Shown: one piece after another, positions 5,475 to 5,886 of the stretch
Layout of the letters: every line of letters starts with the position of its first letter
Numbering within the stretch: the first letter of the stretch is position 1
DNA from: Trueperaceae bacterium
Lineage (GTDB): Bacteria; Deinococcota; Deinococci; Deinococcales; Trueperaceae
Length of the DNA stretch: 5,886 nt
Assembly: GCA_029210865.1 (NCBI GenBank)
Contig: JARGGE010000195.1
Location: forward strand, 1 to 5,886
Reading direction: 5' to 3'
The notes under the pieces: generated by a model
What the model saw: only the letters and a program-made list of their open reading frames with translations
Told to the model about the DNA's origin: nothing
The model's database searches: none
Position numbers and translations under genes: made by a program

Positions 5475-5886
5475 TCAGCCGCGCCCCGGGCGCGGGTCGC
5501 TCGTGGGCGCCGAGGGCGGCGTCCGCGCCGCCCGGTTCCGCGCGCGCCGTACCAGTTCGGCCGCCTCCCCAGCGCTCGCCGCGGTCGCGCTCAGGTGGCC
5601 CATCTTCCGCCCTGGACGGGCCTCGCGCTTGCCGTAGAGGTGCAGCCGCACCCCGGGCACGGCGAGCGCGGCGGCCCAGTCGGGCACGCCGCCGACCCAG
5701 ACGTCGCCGAGCAGGTTGGCCATCGCCCCGGGGCACACCAGCGCCGGGTCGCCGAGCGGCAGCCCGCAGACGGCGCGCAACTGCTGCTCGAACTGGTCGA
5801 CGCGGCAGGCCTCGATCGTCACGTGGCCCGAGTTGTGCGGGCGCGGCGCGACCTCGTTGACCAGGACGTCGCCCCGCTGGTCGACG
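5475..5886 (-). CDS. purK: 5-(carboxyamino)imidazole ribonucleotide synthase, C-terminal 136 residues (cut by window edge)
   Basis: PurK is an ATP-grasp enzyme of de novo purine synthesis that carboxylates AIR with bicarbonate and ATP to give N5-CAIR, the substrate of PurE. The frame is open to the window edge, so roughly the C-terminal third of a usual ~370-390-residue protein is present. The first visible residues ([20 protein letters not shown] and onward) hold the ATP-grasp signature [12 protein letters not shown] with its metal/phosphate-binding Glu and Asn. It is followed by TIEAC, SQFEQ-like [17 protein letters not shown] and the C-terminal lobe motif [18 protein letters not shown], all typical of PurK. 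The GTG at 5822 is internal and not a real start, since the conserved motif lies upstream of it. The protein ends in a Pro/Arg/Ser-rich, probably disordered tail. The GH13 gene starts 13 bases downstream. purE may lie upstream outside the window, but that is not visible. Confidence 0.95.
   Translation of the reverse strand, partial: VDQRGDVLVNEVAPRPHNSGHVTIEACRVDQFEQQLRAVCGLPLGDPALVCPGAMANLLGDVWVGGVPDWAAALAVPGVRLHLYGKREARPGRKMGHLSATAASAGEAAELVRRARNRAARTPPSAPTSDPRPGRG

Noticed and set aside
5475..5822. Treating GTG at 5822 as the purK start (115 residues)
   Set aside because: The ATP-grasp motif [12 protein letters not shown] is encoded just upstream in the same frame and the frame stays open to the window edge, so the gene is cut by the window and not short.
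3605..5860. Open frame of 751 codons on the plus strand, antisense to the GH13 gene and purK
   Set aside because: Same composition artefact: a repetitive Arg/Val/Asp/Gly product with no recognisable domain, opposite genes with clear catalytic motifs.
1..5886. A CRISPR array, insertion sequence, toxin-antitoxin or defence module
   Set aside because: No repeat-spacer pattern, no terminal inverted repeats with a transposase, and no small gene pair; the identified genes account for nearly all of the window.

Overview
The window is a stretch of GC-rich bacterial chromosome in which every recognisable gene lies on the minus strand. Read in the direction of transcription (from the right edge to the left) the order is: purK (3' part only), a GH13 amylosucrase-like enzyme, a ~390-base non-coding gap, then the str operon rpsL (S12) - rpsG (S7) - fusA (EF-G) - tuf (EF-Tu, only the first 25 codons).

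The likely host is a member of Deinococcota (Deinococcus-Thermus), perhaps a deep or Trueperaceae-like lineage. This is inferred from remembered family sequences, not from a search. S7 is 156 residues and its C-terminal 25 residues match Thermus S7 as I remember it. EF-G is 690 residues, nearly collinear with the 691-residue Thermus protein, and keeps His573 at the same number. Deinococcus also encodes amylosucrases of this size (650 aa).

Right part (3509-5886): purK ends 13 bases before the GH13 start, so the two probably share a transcript whose promoter is outside the window. One makes purine precursors and the other acts on sucrose or alpha-glucan, so the pairing has no obvious metabolic logic.

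Middle (3119-3508): no gene is supported. On the minus strand it holds GC-rich hairpins just after the GH13 stop, a plausible -35/-10 pair, and a leader of roughly 290 nt before rpsL with a strong hairpin near its predicted 5' end.

Left part (1-3118): the str operon is compact, with spacers of 11, 27 and 64 bases, and supplies two small-subunit proteins and the two elongation GTPases. Three details stand out. rpsL appears to start at CTG, S12 has a short insertion where a conserved Lys-Asp-Arg segment is expected, and tuf begins with codon choices unlike the rest of the operon. The fusA-tuf spacer also holds a perfect 10-bp hairpin.

I see no CRISPR array, insertion sequence, tRNA or rRNA, and no defence or other clearly new multi-gene system. 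The unusual signals are local features of otherwise ordinary housekeeping genes.
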